Part shown: positions 7,872 through 18,136 of the stretch, piece by piece
Layout: each line of letters opens with the position of its first letter
How positions within the stretch are numbered: the stretch's first letter is position 1
NCBI RefSeq assembly: GCF_009709575.1
Contig: NZ_WIXO01000001.1
Span: 3,722,001-3,786,000 of the forward strand
DNA length: 64,000 bases
From: Streptomyces taklimakanensis
GTDB taxonomy: Bacteria > Actinomycetota > Actinomycetes > Streptomycetales > Streptomycetaceae
Reading direction: 5' to 3'
The notes under the pieces: generated by a model
The model's database searches: none
What the model saw: the letters and a program-made list of their open reading frames with translations, nothing else
Told to the model about the DNA's origin: nothing
Position numbers and translations under genes: made by a program

Positions 7872-10547
7872 TCACGGCGACAGCCGGTCTCCCAACTGGA
7901 CCCCCGCCGGGGTGCCCAGCTTCGCGCGGTTGTAGTAGACGCCCCCGCCGGTGGAGATGCCCGCGCTCCCGGCGTCGAGCTGGAGGATCGTCCCGTCGAA
8001 GGAGTCCTCGCCCGAGGCGCCGATGGCCAGGTCGGTGCGGCCCCAGCCGGTCAGGTCGGCGAGCAGGACGGAGGCGCCCAGACGGTCGTTCGTCTCCGAG
8101 GCGCCGGGCACGTCGGTGGTGTCCTGGTGGAAGGACTGCGCCCCCGAGGTGCTCAGCCCGGCGGAGGTGCCGTACAGCAGCACCGTCATGCCGGCGTCGC
8201 TCCGGTTGATGCCGTCTCGGGTGAGGTCCTCGAAGGGCATGCCGGCCAGGACGTCGGCGTGTCCGTCGGCGTCCACGTCGCCGACCGCGACGGACCAGCC
8301 CAGCGCGTCCCCGGACTCGGAGCCGCCCGGAACCCCGGCGGTGTCCTGGTGGATCACCCTCCCGCCGGCGGTCGTCGGACCGTCCGGCGAGCCGGGGAGC
8401 ACGGCGATCTGGCCGCCGGCGTCGGAGCCGGACTCGGAGGTGTAGGGCTGGCCCACCACCAGGTCGGTGTAGCCGTCGCCGTCGATGTCGCCGGCGGCGA
8501 CCGAGCGTCCGCCCCGGACGGACGCCGGGCCGACGTACCGCAACCCCTCGGCCGATCCGTTGAACAGGGTCAGCCGGCCGGTGCCGCTCGCGTCCCGGTG
8601 GTTCATGACCACGTCGGTGTAGCCGTCGCGGTCGAAGTCACCGGTGGTGGAGGCGAGGTAGCCGATGCCGCCGGCGGCCCCGGTGTCCAGGGTGCCCTTG
8701 CGCACCGAGTCGTCGGCGACGTCGAACGCCCACCAGCCGGCCGGGTTGCGGGAGGCGACGAAGACGTCGGCGGTGCCGTCGCTGTCGAAGTCGCCGACGG
8801 CGACCGTCGAGCCGAACCGGGAGCCGCCCGTGCGGTCCGCGGCGTCGGCCTCCAGCAGGGTGCCGGTGTCGAGGCCGGGGCCGTACAGAACGGTCGCGGC
8901 GCCCGAGTCGGCGTTGCCCAGGGAGTCGTCCTCACCGGGCGCGCCGACCACCAGGTCGGCGTGTCCGTCGCCGTTCACGTCGCCGTACGCGGTGGCCGCG
9001 CCCCAGCCGTCGCCCTCCTCGGAGTCGCCGGGGACGCCGGGGGAGGACTGGGAGAGGACCTTACGGGCCGAGTCCACCGGGCCGTCCGGGCCGCCGGGCA
9101 CCACGGTGACGGTGCCCGCCATGTCCATGCCATCCACGGCGGCCCGGTAGGTGCCCGCGGCCATGTCCACCATGCCGTCGCCGTTGACGTCGGCGGTGGG
9201 CTTCGCGGCACTGGCGGCCGGGCTCGCGGCGAAGCGCCGGATCTCGGGGAGTTCCTCGTACAGGGCCTGACCGGGGCATTCGGTGGCGAAGCCGTCGCGG
9301 TGGCCGGAGATGGTGTACAGGTCCGCCTGCTCGCCCTCCTCCCACACGCCGGTGTCGGCGGCGGCGGTGAGCGTCACCCGGCCGGCCGGGTCCACGCCGT
9401 ACTGGCCGAGCTTCCAGGCGGCGACGCGGGCCACGGCGTTGGTCACGGTGGCGCTGGGCACGCCGTCGGTGGCGTAGTTGCCGATCACCGCGATGCCGGT
9501 GGAGTAGCTGTTGAAGCCGTAGGTGTGGGCGCCGTACACCGGCAGGTCGACGCCGCCGTGCCGGCCCTCGAAGACCGTGCCGCACTTGTCGACCAGGAAG
9601 TTGTAGCCCAGGTCGTTCCAGCCGTTGCTCTTGACGTGGTACGTCATGATCGCCCGGACGATCGCGGGCGACTGGGAGCAGCTGTAGTTGTTGGCGTCCG
9701 TGGTGTGGTGGACGAACGCCGCCTTGATCCCGTCCTCCAGGTAGGCCGAGGGCTCCTCGACCATGGACTCGTCGGCGCCCCAGGCGGCGCGGGAGACGAT
9801 CGGCGGCCGGGTGACGGTCGACTCGGGGGCGGGCGGCACGGACGGTTCGGCGGACGCGGTGGGTTCGGCCCCGGTCTGCGACGAGCGCGCGGCGGCGCCG
9901 TCGGTGGACGTCGGACCCTCCGCGGCCGGGGCGGCGGACTCCGGGGCCGCCTGGGAGGTGGTGTGGGCGACCGCGTCGAAGGCGGCGGGGCCGGCGGCTT
10001 CCGCCTTCCTCGCCTCACGCTCCGTCGTGCCCGGGTCGACCAGGTCGAGCCGCATCCCGGCGGGGAAGTCCGCCGCGCTCCGGCCGTCCTCGGAGACCAC
10101 ACGGGCCTCGACCCCGTCGGAGGGGCCCACCCAGCGCGGTTCGGTCGCGCCCCGGGCGGTGGACTCGCGGCCCTCCTCGCCCTCGGGCGCCCGCAGGTCC
10201 AGGCCCAGTTCCTGCCACGGTGTCCACTCGCCGGTCTCGATGCTGCGGGTGCGCACCTCGGCCCGGCCCTCCAGCTCGGCGGTGGCCCGCGGCCAGGAGA
10301 TGCCCACCAGGCTGAACGGCTTGGTGTCGCGGCGGGTCACGTCGCTTCTGTGCTCGCTCCTGGAGCGGAGGTTCACGGAGTAGGTCTTGACCGGCGACGC
10401 CGTCACGGACGGGCCCCGGTCCTCGGGCGGACTCGCCACCGCCGCGGTCGCCACTCCGGCGCCGCTCGCCACGACGGCGGCCAGGGTCAGCCAGACCCCT
10501 CTCCTCAGGCCGGATGATCCTCGTGCTCTCGCTCTTCGCGGACTCAA
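7872..10547 (-). CDS. Secreted N-acetylmuramoyl-L-alanine amidase with FG-GAP repeats
   Basis: 891-residue secreted peptidoglycan hydrolase or recognition protein. A twin-Arg-poor signal peptide (about 15-39) is followed by a beta-rich N-terminal region (50-180) and a low-complexity Ala/Ser/Pro linker (185-250). A PGRP/amidase_2 domain (about 251-450) begins at IVSRAAWGADE and carries the zinc ligands H280 (FVHH), H416 (SGHRD) and C424 (ECPG), so it should cleave the MurNAc-L-Ala bond. The rest (about 450-890) is a series of FG-GAP/VCBS calcium-binding repeats with motifs such as DVNGDGMVD, DFDSDGTAD, DIDGDGYTD and DVDADGHAD, probably a beta-propeller for binding. It lies between the two sigma/membrane-protein modules and transcribes in the direction of module 1. 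Confidence 0.9.
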   Translation of the reverse strand: MSPRRARARGSSGLRRGVWLTLAAVVASGAGVATAAVASPPEDRGPSVTASPVKTYSVNLRSRSEHRSDVTRRDTKPFSLVGISWPRATAELEGRAEVRTRSIETGEWTPWQELGLDLRAPEGEEGRESTARGATEPRWVGPSDGVEARVVSEDGRSAADFPAGMRLDLVDPGTTEREARKAEAAGPAAFDAVAHTTSQAAPESAAPAAEGPTSTDGAAARSSQTGAEPTASAEPSVPPAPESTVTRPPIVSRAAWGADESMVEEPSAYLEDGIKAAFVHHTTDANNYSCSQSPAIVRAIMTYHVKSNGWNDLGYNFLVDKCGTVFEGRHGGVDLPVYGAHTYGFNSYSTGIAVIGNYATDGVPSATVTNAVARVAAWKLGQYGVDPAGRVTLTAAADTGVWEEGEQADLYTISGHRDGFATECPGQALYEELPEIRRFAASPAASAAKPTADVNGDGMVDMAAGTYRAAVDGMDMAGTVTVVPGGPDGPVDSARKVLSQSSPGVPGDSEEGDGWGAATAYGDVNGDGHADLVVGAPGEDDSLGNADSGAATVLYGPGLDTGTLLEADAADRTGGSRFGSTVAVGDFDSDGTADVFVASRNPAGWWAFDVADDSVRKGTLDTGAAGGIGYLASTTGDFDRDGYTDVVMNHRDASGTGRLTLFNGSAEGLRYVGPASVRGGRSVAAGDIDGDGYTDLVVGQPYTSESGSDAGGQIAVLPGSPDGPTTAGGRVIHQDTAGVPGGSESGDALGWSVAVGDVDADGHADVLAGMPFEDLTRDGINRSDAGMTVLLYGTSAGLSTSGAQSFHQDTTDVPGASETNDRLGASVLLADLTGWGRTDLAIGASGEDSFDGTILQLDAGSAGISTGGGVYYNRAKLGTPAGVQLGDRLSP

Positions 10548-11174
10548 GTGTCCCGCCCCTCGTCATCTCGGAATCGTTGTGCGGAAGGCCCCATGGTGCC
10601 GTCGGCGGAAGCCCGGGTGTCCGGTGCCCCCCGGAACGGGGACTTCCGTTCACCTAGCGCACCGGAGCGGTGAAACATCACGCCCGATGGAACCCGGTGT
10701 GAACACGAGGGGAACGCGGGGCGGTGCGAAAGGAGACGCGGGAGGAGGCGCGGGAGGGGAGAGGCCCGCGGGCGGGCGGAGAGGACGGTGGCAGGAACGA
10801 GTGCGTCCGACGATCCGGGAACGGCGCGACCGTGCGAAGACGGCCGGGGTCGCCACCCCCCACAGGAGAGACCCCGGCCGTCGTCGAGTACGGACTGCCG
10901 CGCCGAGCGGAGCCCGTCATCCTCATCAGCGTCGGCACCCCGATTTCTGTTACTCGGTTCCCCCACGTCCTCCCCGCGGTCTTCGCACCCCTCCCGGGGA
11001 AAGGGGCCCGAGGCGTCTCCGACCGTGATCGGGGGCACGTTCGCATGGACGGGAGCGCACACTAGGTCGTAGCGTGCTGCTTCGCATCGACGCGTGTCGA
11101 GGCAACACCGCGGGACCGGGCCCGGCCAGGGGCTCGGGCGGGCGCTACATCGCGAAGTGGGGCAGGACTAAGGC
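10548..11174. other. 627-base divergent intergenic region
   Basis: Lies between the divergent amidase and second sigma-factor genes. It must hold both promoters. Apart from the strong hairpin at 10839-10882 I see no coding region; the open frames here lack ribosome sites and recognisable sequence. GGGGGAACC and GGGGTG on the minus strand (about 10937-10968) recall pieces of the c-di-AMP riboswitch, but the rest of that consensus is absent. Confidence 0.5.
10839..10882. repeat. Perfect 13-bp inverted repeat (terminator or attenuator-like)
   Basis: GACGGCCGGGGTC (10839-10851) pairs perfectly with GACCCCGGCCGTC (10870-10882) around an 18-base loop. On the minus strand it lies about 290 bases before the amidase start; on the plus strand about 290 bases before the sigma factor. 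It is placed to act in a 5' leader rather than at a gene end. Confidence 0.6.
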
Positions 11175-11819
11175 GTGCAGGGGGAAGACGCGGAGCTCAC
11201 CGCAGCGGTGCACGCTGCGCGAGAGGGCGACGAGTACGCCTTCCGCACCGTCTACCGCGCCGTGCACCCCCGCCTGTTGGGGTACGTGCGGACACTGGTG
11301 CCGGACGCCGACGCGGAGGACGTGGCCTCCGAGGCGTGGCTGCAGATCGCCCGGGACATCGACCGCTTCGACGGCGACGCCGACCGGTTCCGCGGCTGGA
11401 CGGCGCGGATCGCCCGCAACCGGGCGCTCGACCACATCAGGGCGCGGGGACGGCGTCCGGCCTCCGGCCCCGTCGACGACGACAACGAACTGGCCGTGCT
11501 GCCCGCCGGGTCCGACACCTTCGACGAGGCCCTGGAGTCGATCGGCACCGGGCGCGCCATGGCCCTGATCGCGCGGCTGCCGCGCGACCAGGCCGAGGCG
11601 GTCGTCCTGCGGGTGGTGGTCGGCCTCGACGCCAAGGGCGCCGCGAAGGTGCTCGGCAAGCGTCCGGGGGCGGTGCGGACCGCGGCGCACCGGGGGTTGA
11701 GGAAACTCGCGGAGCTGTTGGAGGGCGAGGACGCCGCCGGGGACGGGGCCTCCGCACCCAGGGCCGGAGCCGTACGCGGTGTGACGGAAAAGGCCGGACG
11801 GACGCTGAGGGAAACGTGA
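11175..11819 (+). CDS. ECF-like RNA polymerase sigma factor (module 2)
   Basis: 214-residue sigma-70 family protein: region 2 (about 8-85: GDEYAFRTVYRAVHP, DAEDVASEAWLQIARD, ARNRALDHIRAR), a linker, and region 4 (about 132-185: LPRDQAEAVVLRVV, then LGKRPGAVRTAAHRGLRKL). The C-terminal 30 residues look unstructured. GTG at 11175 follows an AGGA at 11163. The stop overlaps the GTG of the membrane-protein gene by four bases. It is clearly paralogous to the factor at 6970-7602 and divergent from the amidase. From memory, S. coelicolor has two ECF factors in the equivalent place. Confidence 0.85.
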   Translation: MQGEDAELTAAVHAAREGDEYAFRTVYRAVHPRLLGYVRTLVPDADAEDVASEAWLQIARDIDRFDGDADRFRGWTARIARNRALDHIRARGRRPASGPVDDDNELAVLPAGSDTFDEALESIGTGRAMALIARLPRDQAEAVVLRVVVGLDAKGAAKVLGKRPGAVRTAAHRGLRKLAELLEGEDAAGDGASAPRAGAVRGVTEKAGRTLRET

Positions 11820-13180
11820 GGGCCGACGACGACCGGTACGGATGGCTGGACGAGGAGACCGCGGAGCGTCTGCTGCGCGACCGGGCGGCCGGTGATCCTC
11901 CCCCGGCGGACGCGGAGGCTCCACAGGCCCTGACGGCACTGGAGTCGGTCCTCGACGAACTCGCCGCCTCCACCCCTCTCGCCACTCCCGCCCCCGAACC
12001 CCTCGCCGGCTCCGACTCCGCCTCTCCTTCTTCCGGCTCCGGCTCCGCCGCTGCTTCTTCCGGCTCCGCCGCTGTTCCTTCTTCCGGCTCCGCCTCCACG
12101 TCTCCTCCCGGCGCGCACGTCGGCGCCGAACTGCCCGGGGAGGCCGCGGCCCTGGCCGCCTTCCGGGCGGCCCGCGTCCGGGCCGGTGCGGCCCCGGCGG
12201 ACGGCGCGGCGCACAGCCGTCCGGGCCGCCGCGCGTACCCGAGGAGGTTCGGGCGCCCCCTGCGTCTGGGGATCGCCACCCTGGCGACCGGCGTCGTGCT
12301 GGGCGGCGTCGCCGTGGGCGCGGGCGGGGTGTTGCCCGCGCCGTTCGGCGGCGGGGACGACCCGCCTCCCTCGGCGGCACCGACCGGCCCCGGGAGCGAC
12401 GGCGTCGACGGACGGACACCGGACGGTGGCGACGGCCCCTCGGCCGGGACCGAGAGCGACGGCGATCCGACCGGGGAGCGGTCGGACGGTCCGCACGAGC
12501 GAGGTCGGGATCCGGGCGACTCCGATGCCTCCACGGAGTCCGACGCACCTGCGGGCTCCGGCGACTTCACGGGCCCGGGGGCGGACACCGGCGAAGGCGG
12601 CGAGGCGGGCGGTTTCGGCTCGGAGGGCCGGGACGAGTCGGATGGCCGGGGCAGCGACGGACCGGAGCGTCCGGACGGCGCGCTCGCCGCGTCCGAGGCC
12701 CGTATCGCCGCGCTCTGCGGCGAGCGTGGCAGGAACGGGCTGGACCGGGCCGAGCGGATGGAGCTGGAACGGCTCGCGGGCGGTCCCGACGAGGCCGACC
12801 GGCTCTGCCGTCGGGTCACCGGCGGTGAGGACCCTTCCGGCGGCCGGAGCCCCGCCGCTCCCACCGGCCCCGCCGCTCCCACCGATCCCGCCGCTCCGGG
12901 CCGCCCGAGCGGTGGCGGGGAAGGTGGCGAGGGTGGCGACGTCCTCCCCGGCGAGGGGGGTGACGCCCTTCCCGTCGATCCCCCGCCGGCCGGCCCCGGC
13001 GGCGCGGGCGGCGGCGCGGACAGCGGTCCGTCCGGTGGCGCGAACAGCGGTTCGGTCGGCGGTTCGGTCGGCGGTTCGGGTGACGACGCCGGCGCCCCGC
13101 CCGCCCCCCCGGTGCCCGAGGTCGTTTCCCCCGCGGTGGGCGCTTCCCCCGGCGGGAGGGGGCGCCCCGGAGCGCGGTGA
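11816..13180 (+). CDS. Single-pass membrane protein coupled to ECF sigma (module 2)
   Basis: 454 residues, start at GTG 11816, which overlaps the sigma stop (GTGA). Layout mirrors the protein of module 1: cytoplasmic N-terminus with DEETAERLLRDRAAG (about 9-23) and a Ser-rich stretch (60-100), the shared motif GEAAALAAFRAAR (about 105-117), one membrane span (about 145-165), then an acidic Gly/Ser/Asp-rich periplasmic region. Two cysteines (IAALC and DRLC) about 33 residues apart match the spacing in the paralogue. The last 130 residues are Gly/Pro-rich and disordered. Probable partner or anti-sigma of the preceding factor; that role is inferred from coupling and paralogy, not from a known domain. 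Confidence 0.7.
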   Translation: MRADDDRYGWLDEETAERLLRDRAAGDPPPADAEAPQALTALESVLDELAASTPLATPAPEPLAGSDSASPSSGSGSAAASSGSAAVPSSGSASTSPPGAHVGAELPGEAAALAAFRAARVRAGAAPADGAAHSRPGRRAYPRRFGRPLRLGIATLATGVVLGGVAVGAGGVLPAPFGGGDDPPPSAAPTGPGSDGVDGRTPDGGDGPSAGTESDGDPTGERSDGPHERGRDPGDSDASTESDAPAGSGDFTGPGADTGEGGEAGGFGSEGRDESDGRGSDGPERPDGALAASEARIAALCGERGRNGLDRAERMELERLAGGPDEADRLCRRVTGGEDPSGGRSPAAPTGPAAPTDPAAPGRPSGGGEGGEGGDVLPGEGGDALPVDPPPAGPGGAGGGADSGPSGGANSGSVGGSVGGSGDDAGAPPAPPVPEVVSPAVGASPGGRGRPGAR

Positions 13181-13399
13181 GGCACGTCACGGAGAAGTCC
13201 CGCCCCCGGGTGTGACACTTTTCGACCGGCCGACGCAGTACAGAACAAGCCGACTGGTCATCGGCGAACGCGCCACCCAAGGTCCCCCCCGTACCTGTGG
13301 GACGCGCGTAGGCGCGGGCGGGGCACGTTCCCCCGGCCCCGCCCGCGCCCTCTTCGGACTCCCGGCCTCCCGGCCGTTTCCCGCGGCCCCGCGCGGCCG

Positions 13400-14359
13400 T
13401 CAGTAGACGATCACCTTGTCGCCCGGCTCCACCTGGTCGAAGAGCGTCGCGATCTTCTCCTTGTCCCGCACGTTGACGCAGCCGTGCGAGGCGCCGTTGT
13501 AGCCGTTGGCGGCGAAGTCCGCGGAGTAGTGCACCGCCTGGCCGCCGCTGAAGAACATCGCGTACGGCATCGGGGTGTCGTAGAGCGTCGAGTGGTGGTG
13601 ACGGCTCTTGAAGGAGACCGCGAACACACCCTCGCGGGTCGGCGTGAGCTCCGAGCCGAACCGCACGTCCATCGCCGACAGCGCCCTGCCGTCGATCATC
13701 CACACCAACGTGCGGCTCTCCTTGCTGACGCACATCACCCGGCCCGTCAGGCACCGGGGGTCGGGCTCGGTGACCGGCCGGGTGGTCGGCGGGTACAGCT
13801 CCTGCCGCGTGGGCGTCCTCGTCCGGGCCGTCAGGGAGTCCCAGGTCTCCCGCGTGACGTCGCCGCTCGCCGGCAGGCCCCGCGTCCGCTGGAAGGCGGA
13901 CACCGAGCCGCTGGTGATCGTCCCGTAGTAGCCGGTCGGGTTGAGGTCGAAGTGCCCGGCCTGACGCAGCCGTGCCTGGAGTTCGCGCACCTTCTCGCCC
14001 CGCGCCCCCTCCCGCAGCATCGGCGGTGCCGCGGTGGTGCGGGACGGCGTGGGCGTGGCGGACGCCTCGGGCGTCCGCGTCGTCGACCGCTCCACCGGTT
14101 CGGCGCGCGGCGACCGTGACGTCGGGCTCGCCGCGGCCGGTGCCGACGGAGCGGGCGGCGGGGTCCGTGTCGGTGTGGGCGTCGCTGTCGGTGTGGGCGT
14201 CGGTGTCGGTGCGTCACCCGCCGTCGGCGGCGCGGCGGGCGACATCGTGCCCGCCGGGAGGTGCGACCGCGCGCCCGCCGGATCGGCCGCGCACCCCGCG
14301 CCCAGCAGCATGACGGCCACCGCGGCCAGCGCCGCGCGACTCCTCGGTCCGTGTGCCAT
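13400..14359 (-). CDS. L,D-transpeptidase lipoprotein with peptidoglycan-binding domain
   Basis: 319-residue exported cell-wall cross-linking enzyme. Start ATG 14359 follows GGGGGGAGACGGG and begins a lipoprotein signal (lipobox LGAGC, Cys about 23). Then a Pro/Thr-rich linker (about 35-110), a PG_binding_1 domain (about 113-170: [27 protein letters not shown]), and a YkuD catalytic domain (about 200-319). The catalytic motif SHGCVNVRD is present (H292, C294). It would form 3-3 peptidoglycan cross-links or attach polymers to the wall. It is convergent with the module 2 membrane protein and divergent from the mutase gene. A longer upstream ORF start (14443) is rejected because the signal peptide would be buried. 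Confidence 0.9.
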   Translation of the reverse strand: MAHGPRSRAALAAVAVMLLGAGCAADPAGARSHLPAGTMSPAAPPTAGDAPTPTPTPTATPTPTRTPPPAPSAPAAASPTSRSPRAEPVERSTTRTPEASATPTPSRTTAAPPMLREGARGEKVRELQARLRQAGHFDLNPTGYYGTITSGSVSAFQRTRGLPASGDVTRETWDSLTARTRTPTRQELYPPTTRPVTEPDPRCLTGRVMCVSKESRTLVWMIDGRALSAMDVRFGSELTPTREGVFAVSFKSRHHHSTLYDTPMPYAMFFSGGQAVHYSADFAANGYNGASHGCVNVRDKEKIATLFDQVEPGDKVIVY

Positions 14360-14640
14360 GTCCCGTCTCCCCCCGGTGCGTCGAGCCCTCGCGGGCCGTC
14401 GGGTCGTGCCGACCCTCCCCGCGATGGGATTCCCGGTCGTCACCCTGCCCGAACGGAAGACGTTCCGTAAGCCCCCCGGGGTTGCCCGTGCGCCGCCCCC
14501 CGCGCCCCGCGCGTCCGCGCCCCTTCGAGCAGGGACGCGGACGACCTGTGAGAAAGCTCCCAGGCCGTGGCTCTCCCACCGCTCTCTCCCCGATCGCTAC
14601 AGTCCGTGGCGACAGGGCGCCGAAGCGGGAGGAACCGAAG

Positions 14641-16239
<1,599 letters not shown>

Positions 16240-16263
16240 GCCCTCGGCCGGACCCGGCACGCG

Positions 16264-16307
16264 ACGACGGGGCGCCCCCGGTCGGGAGACCGGGGGCGCC
16301 CCGTCGT
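16264..16307. terminator. Strong 19-bp stem terminator
   Basis: Perfect inverted repeat: bases 16264-16282 pair with 16289-16307, loop CGGGAG. It lies between the convergent mutase gene and the small membrane-protein gene and should serve both. Confidence 0.85.
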
Positions 16308-16341
16308 GCGTCGGCGTGCGCCTACCGCGCGGGCGGAGGCG

Positions 16342-16494
16342 CTACAGCAGGCCGAGGCCGGTGACGATCACGGACACCAGCACGGTGAGAGTCCAGCCGA
16401 GCGCCTGCTCGACCAGTTTCTCCCGCTCCTCGTCCGACGGTCCGCCGGTACGGAACAGGAGTGCCGGGAGCCTCGCCGCCATCGTGTGGCCCAT
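16342..16494 (-). CDS. Small single-pass membrane protein (50 aa)
   Basis: Start ATG 16494 preceded by GAGGAC. The product has a soluble, charged first half (SDEEREKLVEQALG, about 20-33) and a C-terminal hydrophobic segment (about 34-50: WTLTVLVSVIVTGLGLL) that ends at the stop, i.e. a tail-anchored layout. No known domain recognised. The reading frame is supported by GC-rich third positions and the ribosome site, but a gene this short is uncertain. Confidence 0.55.
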   Translation of the reverse strand: MGHTMAARLPALLFRTGGPSDEEREKLVEQALGWTLTVLVSVIVTGLGLL

Positions 16495-16765
16495 GGTGGT
16501 GTCCTCGCCTCGCGTCGTGGTCTGTCTCCGCTCCCTCCGCGTTCGCCGCGGAAGGGGCGCGGTCTCCAGCATGCGGGGTGCCGCGCCGAACAAACACCGA
16601 GCAAACGGAGACGTGGGTCACTTCGGTGCGGAGGCCGGTGGGCGCGGTGGTCCCCAACGGGCCCTCCACCCAGCGGAAACGGGCCTTCCGGTGGCGGGCG
16701 GGACGGAACGCTGTGACGAAGGACACGGCGCGGGGCCGTCTCGTACGGTCGCCGTCACCGGCCGC

Positions 16766-18136
16766 TCACCGGCGTGCCCCCCGCCCCAGCGCACGGGCCC
16801 GAAGCGCCGTGCGCCGCACGACCGGACTGCGCACGACGGGCGTGAGGGGGCCGGGGACCCCGCCGGGCAGTCCGAGGGAGGCCAGCCGGCGGCGCGCGAA
16901 GTACCGCCGTACGCGCTCGTCGGGGTGGGCGGTCAGGAAGCGCTCGGTCTCGTCGCGCAGCTCCGGGAGCACCCGCGGCCACATGCAGAACGCCACCGCC
17001 CGCACCAGGGCGGCCGTCTCCTCGGCCCCGAGCGGGGCGCCCCCACCGGCCGACGGGGGCACGTCGGCGCCCTCCGCCGAGCGGGCCCCGGCGGCCGGCT
17101 CCGGCACCAGCGCGTCGACGATCACCGCCGGCACCCGGTCCTCGTTCTCGTACGGGGCCATCCGCTCCAGCGTCTCCCGGGTGCCGTACCGGGCGACCGG
17201 CAGCCCGTGGACGGCGCTCGCCGCCGGCAGCGCGCCGGAGGCACGGCCGATCACCAGCGACGGACGCAGCAGCTCGTACAACGCCTCCACGGGGTGGGCC
17301 CACTCGGGGACGTACAGCTCCACGCCCAGCTCGGCGGCCGCCCTCTCCAGGGCCGTCGTCCGGGGCGGCGGGGCGGCCGGGTGCGGGGCGAGGACCACCG
17401 CCCGCGGGCCCGTCTCCCGCACCGCGCGCAGCGTCCGGACCAGCAGCCGTTCCTCCGCGGCGGCCGGCAGCGCGCCCGGCGCCTGCGGATCGTTACCGAG
17501 CAGCACCACGGCCCCTTCCGGGGCTCCCGTGGGCGGCAGGGCCCGCGCCGCCTTCGCCGCCACGTCCCGCAGCGCCCCGGCGGGCACGGCCTCGGCCGGC
17601 ACCCCGAACTCCGACAGCAGCAACGGACGCGCGGCGGGCAGCAGCGGGGGGTGGAGCAGCCGCCGCACCCGGGTGCCCACCAGCGGGTCCAGCTTGCCGG
17701 GGGTGGGGCCGTAGGCGGACAGTCCGGTGGCGTACACCACCAGCGGGGCGTCGGGGAAGATCCGGGCCAGCGCCCGCGCCGGCCCGGTCCCGACCCGCTC
17801 CACGACCAGCTCCACCTCGGCGTCCTCCAGGCCCCACAGCGAGCGCAGTTGCCGCTCCCACAGCGGAGCGTCGTCCGGACGCGGCGCCCAGGCGGCGGGG
17901 TGGAGGGGGCGGATGAGACGGGACCAGGAGAGCACCCGGTCGAAACGGTTCAGCAGGGCCGCCGGGCCGGGCGTCTCGTCCGGGGCGGGGACGGTCTCGG
18001 GGGCGGGGGCGCGGCTCGCGGTCAGCAGCAGCCGCTCCCGGCCCTCGCCGAGCAGGCCCGCGTCGACGGCGGCGGCCAACAGGGCGATGCCGTGCGGGGT
18101 GTCGGCGGCCAGGAGTTGGACGCGACGGGGACTCAT
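16766..18136 (-). CDS. Polysialyltransferase-like glycosyltransferase
   Basis: 456 residues. It starts with ATG 18136, which overlaps the stop of the GT2 gene by four bases (ATGA). The N-terminus (VQLLAADTPHGIALLAAAVDAG) and the C-terminal part (EWAHPVEALYELLRPSLVIGR split by short loops; SGALPAASAVHGLPVARYG) fit the GT-B-like polysialyltransferase/capsule transferase family found in sialic acid polymer clusters. The basic C-terminus (RRTALRARALGRGARR) may touch the membrane. Together with NeuA/NeuB at 20.8-23.0 kb it suggests transfer of a nonulosonic acid onto a growing cell-wall polymer. Assignment to family is from pattern and context; acceptor and linkage are unknown. Confidence 0.65.
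   Translation of the reverse strand: MSPRRVQLLAADTPHGIALLAAAVDAGLLGEGRERLLLTASRAPAPETVPAPDETPGPAALLNRFDRVLSWSRLIRPLHPAAWAPRPDDAPLWERQLRSLWGLEDAEVELVVERVGTGPARALARIFPDAPLVVYATGLSAYGPTPGKLDPLVGTRVRRLLHPPLLPAARPLLLSEFGVPAEAVPAGALRDVAAKAARALPPTGAPEGAVVLLGNDPQAPGALPAAAEERLLVRTLRAVRETGPRAVVLAPHPAAPPPRTTALERAAAELGVELYVPEWAHPVEALYELLRPSLVIGRASGALPAASAVHGLPVARYGTRETLERMAPYENEDRVPAVIVDALVPEPAAGARSAEGADVPPSAGGGAPLGAEETAALVRAVAFCMWPRVLPELRDETERFLTAHPDERVRRYFARRRLASLGLPGGVPGPLTPVVRSPVVRRTALRARALGRGARR

Noticed and set aside
10915..10950. Hammerhead-like CTGATGAG on the minus strand
   Set aside because: The GAAA and cleavage-site strands are not in an order or pairing that would close a hammerhead core.
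10780..11050. Possible c-di-AMP (ydaO-type) riboswitch upstream of the amidase
   Set aside because: GGGGGAACC and GGGGTG occur on the minus strand, but the conserved AATC after GGGGTG and the CAGCTAACC element are absent and the expected stems could not be drawn.
10724..11065. Plus-strand frame of 113 codons in the divergent region
   Set aside because: Crosses the strong hairpin, has no ribosome site and begins in low-complexity Gly/Arg sequence.
13301..13312. Further copy of the nucleoside operator (GGACGCGCGTAG)
   Set aside because: 10/12 match, but it lies between the ends of two convergent envelope genes, not in a promoter; most likely chance.
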